Positions 6,165 to 8,053 of a stretch of 8,053 bases of DNA are shown one piece after another. This DNA is from Tannerella sp. (GTDB taxonomy: Bacteria; Bacteroidota; Bacteroidia; Bacteroidales; Tannerellaceae): assembly GCA_031288935.1 (NCBI GenBank), contig JAITQL010000059.1, positions 1 to 8,053 of the forward strand, written 5' to 3'. Each line of letters starts with the position of its first letter. Within the stretch, counting starts at the first letter, position 1. Made by a program: the position numbers and the translations under genes. The notes beneath the pieces are model-generated. The model saw only the letters and a program-made list of their open reading frames with translations. It did no database searches and had not been told where the DNA came from.

Positions 6165-7955
6165 TCACCTCACGAATACTTTATAAGCAGTCTCCCTGTT
6201 CCAAACGACGATATACGTGCCTTTAGGCAACGGGAGAGTCTTTTTGCCGGCGGCCACCGGCGTTTGTCCGTACAACTGTCCGCCGGGCGTGTAGACATAG
6301 ACCGTACCCGATTCGGGCGTCTGTACATGGAGTGCGCCGTCGTGCGCCCATACGCTGGCGCCCGCCACGCTTTCGTTGCCGATGGAAAAGTCTCCCGTCT
6401 CGGTAACTCCGGTGATTCGGAATATCAGATTTTCATTGATATCGTTTAAGATGACAACCAGGCTGTCGCTTGTGATACGGGTCAAAATGAGGTCGGCATC
6501 ATGTGCCGTGTTTGTAGACACCCGGATATCTTTAATGCTGTATCCCGGCAGGGCTTTGATGCTGAACTTGAACGACCGGGAAGTTGGCACGTAGTGAACC
6601 CCCCGTCCGGGATAGGTTATGATCCCTGTGACGGCCGGCATGTCCAAACTGCGCTGGACACTGGGGTTAAGGTCACTGACGAGGTGAAATGTTCCCGCTT
6701 CCAGCGTAGTTCCGTTGTAACTGTCCCCGTCTTCGATCACGATCGTAACGACGTATGAACCCGCATAGACAGGCGGTTCGGGTTCGCCGTTATACAGCAC
6801 CGTAATCTTCCCCACGCCCTCGACGCCGGGTTTAGGCGTCACGATGAAGGGATGCGGGCGTCCGTCAAAGAAAATCATTTGCAATCCCAACGTCACGTCA
6901 TATGCCAGCTCATTCTCCGTCACAACCGGAAAAGACTTGCCGGCAACAGTGACTTTCACTGTCTTGCCCGTCATAACCACACCTTTGTCGGAAAGCGCCT
7001 TTACGGTTACCGCATATTCCTTTGGGGCACGGGTATTGTTGGCGGGAAAAACGACCGGACAGGTCGTGTTCTTTAGAAAAGTCAGAGGGGGGCCGTCGTC
7101 GACGGTTACCTGGTATTTGCCAAAATCAAGAAGGCCATAGTCCGATAACAGAAGCGTATTCCATACCTCCGTATTCACATTAATACCTCCCAGGTTGAAC
7201 ATCACCGTCCCGCCTTCTATGGAAAAGTCTGCATCATCAATTAAAACCGGTGTATAAATGGGATAGGCAGTCCATCCAAAGTTACCGTTATTGTTTTTAA
7301 CCGGAAATAATATCCCGTCGGCGTTTACAGCCATGGAATCAGTCGTTCCCTCTACCGCAAGATGTTCGGTAATGGAAACCTTGCCGGCAACGGTAAGCGA
7401 TGCGCCGGGTTCCAGCAGGATTGCAATCTTTGACTCGTCAGATATTGTAAGGTCATTGATTTCTACTGTTGAGTTATTAACGGTCATTCCGTAGCCATAC
7501 GTATTATCCAGGGTGACGTTGTTGAGCGTAACTTCAGCATGGTCTTGGATCAGCAAGCCTTTTATGTTTTCTCCGACAAGCGTAAGATCATTGATGATGA
7601 CTGTATGCGCAGCTTCAATCGAAAAAAAATCAAGAGAACCCAAATTTCCGCATATCACGGAAGCGCTCCCTGACCCTTGGAAAATCACGTTACTTTTAGA
7701 TACACTGAAGGACCTGCCCGTCCGGACGGAACTGTTTGGCAAAGTTACAGTAACCGTGTCCTCTGCACCGGGTATACTGTTTACATAATTGATGACATCC
7801 TCAAATCGAAGATAAGAGGTAACAGTCCCGTCTTCCGTAGTTACTGCTATTTGATTCTGTGCCTGCAGGGGATTCCATACGCTCCCTGCACATAAAAACA
7901 TAACTCCGAGGAGAGATGTCATTTTCTTTTTGTAATACGTCTGTTTCATTATCAT
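6165..7955 (-). CDS. Secreted beta-helix/Ig-like protein with C-terminal sorting-type domain
   Basis: No single known protein is recognised, but the 596-residue layout is clear. Residues 1-33 are a Sec signal peptide (KKK, hydrophobic core, PLQAQ). Residues about 88-200 hold repeating beta-strand turns such as VIINDLTLVGENI, VTLNNVTLDNTYG and VEINDLTISDES, a right-handed parallel beta-helix pattern. Residues about 360-425 look like an MBG/YDG-type Ig-like module (PVYAGSYVVTIVIEDGDSY). Residues about 440-516 are a further beta domain (TYPGRGVHY, LPGYSIKDIRVS). The final 60 residues (WAHDGALHVQ, VYTPGGQLYGQ, LPKGTYIVVWNRETAYKVFVR from 577) match the style of type-9-secretion or DUF6383 sorting domains of Bacteroidales. 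Surface display or release is therefore likely. The start may be 7955 or the ATG at 7949, which gives the more usual MKQTYYKKK. A strong terminator follows. No enzyme motif is seen, so an adhesive or structural role is only a guess. Confidence 0.85.
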   Translation of the reverse strand: MIMKQTYYKKKMTSLLGVMFLCAGSVWNPLQAQNQIAVTTEDGTVTSYLRFEDVINYVNSIPGAEDTVTVTLPNSSVRTGRSFSVSKSNVIFQGSGSASVICGNLGSLDFFSIEAAHTVIINDLTLVGENIKGLLIQDHAEVTLNNVTLDNTYGYGMTVNNSTVEINDLTISDESKIAILLEPGASLTVAGKVSITEHLAVEGTTDSMAVNADGILFPVKNNNGNFGWTAYPIYTPVLIDDADFSIEGGTVMFNLGGINVNTEVWNTLLLSDYGLLDFGKYQVTVDDGPPLTFLKNTTCPVVFPANNTRAPKEYAVTVKALSDKGVVMTGKTVKVTVAGKSFPVVTENELAYDVTLGLQMIFFDGRPHPFIVTPKPGVEGVGKITVLYNGEPEPPVYAGSYVVTIVIEDGDSYNGTTLEAGTFHLVSDLNPSVQRSLDMPAVTGIITYPGRGVHYVPTSRSFKFSIKALPGYSIKDIRVSTNTAHDADLILTRITSDSLVVILNDINENLIFRITGVTETGDFSIGNESVAGASVWAHDGALHVQTPESGTVYVYTPGGQLYGQTPVAAGKKTLPLPKGTYIVVWNRETAYKVFVR

Positions 7956-7980
7956 AAGTAATATGTTAGTTGTTAATAAC

Positions 7981-8052
7981 TCATTGCATCAGGTCTTGTT
8001 CTTGATAAAGGGGGAGGTTGTTCTCCTCTTTCCAGATTTTATTCATGACGTC
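7981..8052 (-). CDS. Possible C-terminal 23 codons of an upstream gene
   Basis: Read leftward from the window edge, one frame is open for 23 codons and ends in TGA at 7981-7983. The peptide NKIWKEENNLPLYQEQDLMQ has ordinary amino-acid composition. If real, the stop lies 25 bp before the ATG at 7955, which would make it an operon partner of the secreted protein and would explain why no good promoter is seen in between. The stretch is too short to identify, and an ATG inside it could equally be chance. Confidence 0.35.
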   Translation of the reverse strand, partial: DVMNKIWKEENNLPLYQEQDLMQ

Positions 8053-8053
8053 C

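Overview
The window looks like a chromosomal segment from a Bacteroidota member, most likely order Bacteroidales. Four observations point there. The candidate promoters carry the Bacteroidetes -7 box TAnnTTTG, and the best one also has a -33 TTTG. The first gene resembles the DUF6261 family, which I know only from Bacteroidales. An M64 (IgA-peptidase-like) metalloprotease has the two-part layout typical of Bacteroides homologues. A secreted beta-rich protein ends in a C-terminal domain of the type-9-secretion/DUF6383 kind. The genus cannot be named from sequence alone.

Layout from left to right. At 1-708 (- strand) lies a DUF6261-like gene whose C-terminus runs off the window. At 709-1522 there is an 814-bp stretch without a convincing gene. 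It holds an array of eight 41-bp units (748-1075), a GC-rich segment with small inverted repeats (1170-1255), a well-formed Bacteroidetes promoter pointing left (1301-1331) and three hairpins (1383-1476). At 1523-2506 (- strand) is an exported TIM-barrel sugar isomerase/epimerase-like protein with a twin-arginine signal. At 2507-2746 is a divergent intergenic region with one candidate promoter per direction. At 2747-5951 (+ strand) is a compact three-gene unit: secreted M64 zinc peptidase, ABC ATPase and ABC-2 permease. At 5952-6164 is a spacer with a strong intrinsic terminator serving the opposite strand. At 6165-7955 (- strand) is a 596-residue secreted beta-helix/Ig-like protein, and at 7981-8052 possibly the last 23 codons of another - strand gene.

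How they may work together. The peptidase, ATPase and permease are spaced 10 and 36 bp apart and are probably one transcript. The exporter may therefore serve the same function as the peptidase, although the signal peptide suggests the peptidase itself leaves by Sec. The most unusual element is the 41-bp array. Each unit combines a GC-rich dyad, a 7-nt variable block, an A5-N3-T5 dyad and a fixed CTTGAA. In units 1-7 the differences lie in loops and spacers, apart from one position that keeps G-U pairing on the + strand. The array sits between a good leftward promoter and the DUF6261-like start codon, so it is probably transcribed as part of a long 5' leader. Function is inferred from sequence only; nothing here was searched against a database.
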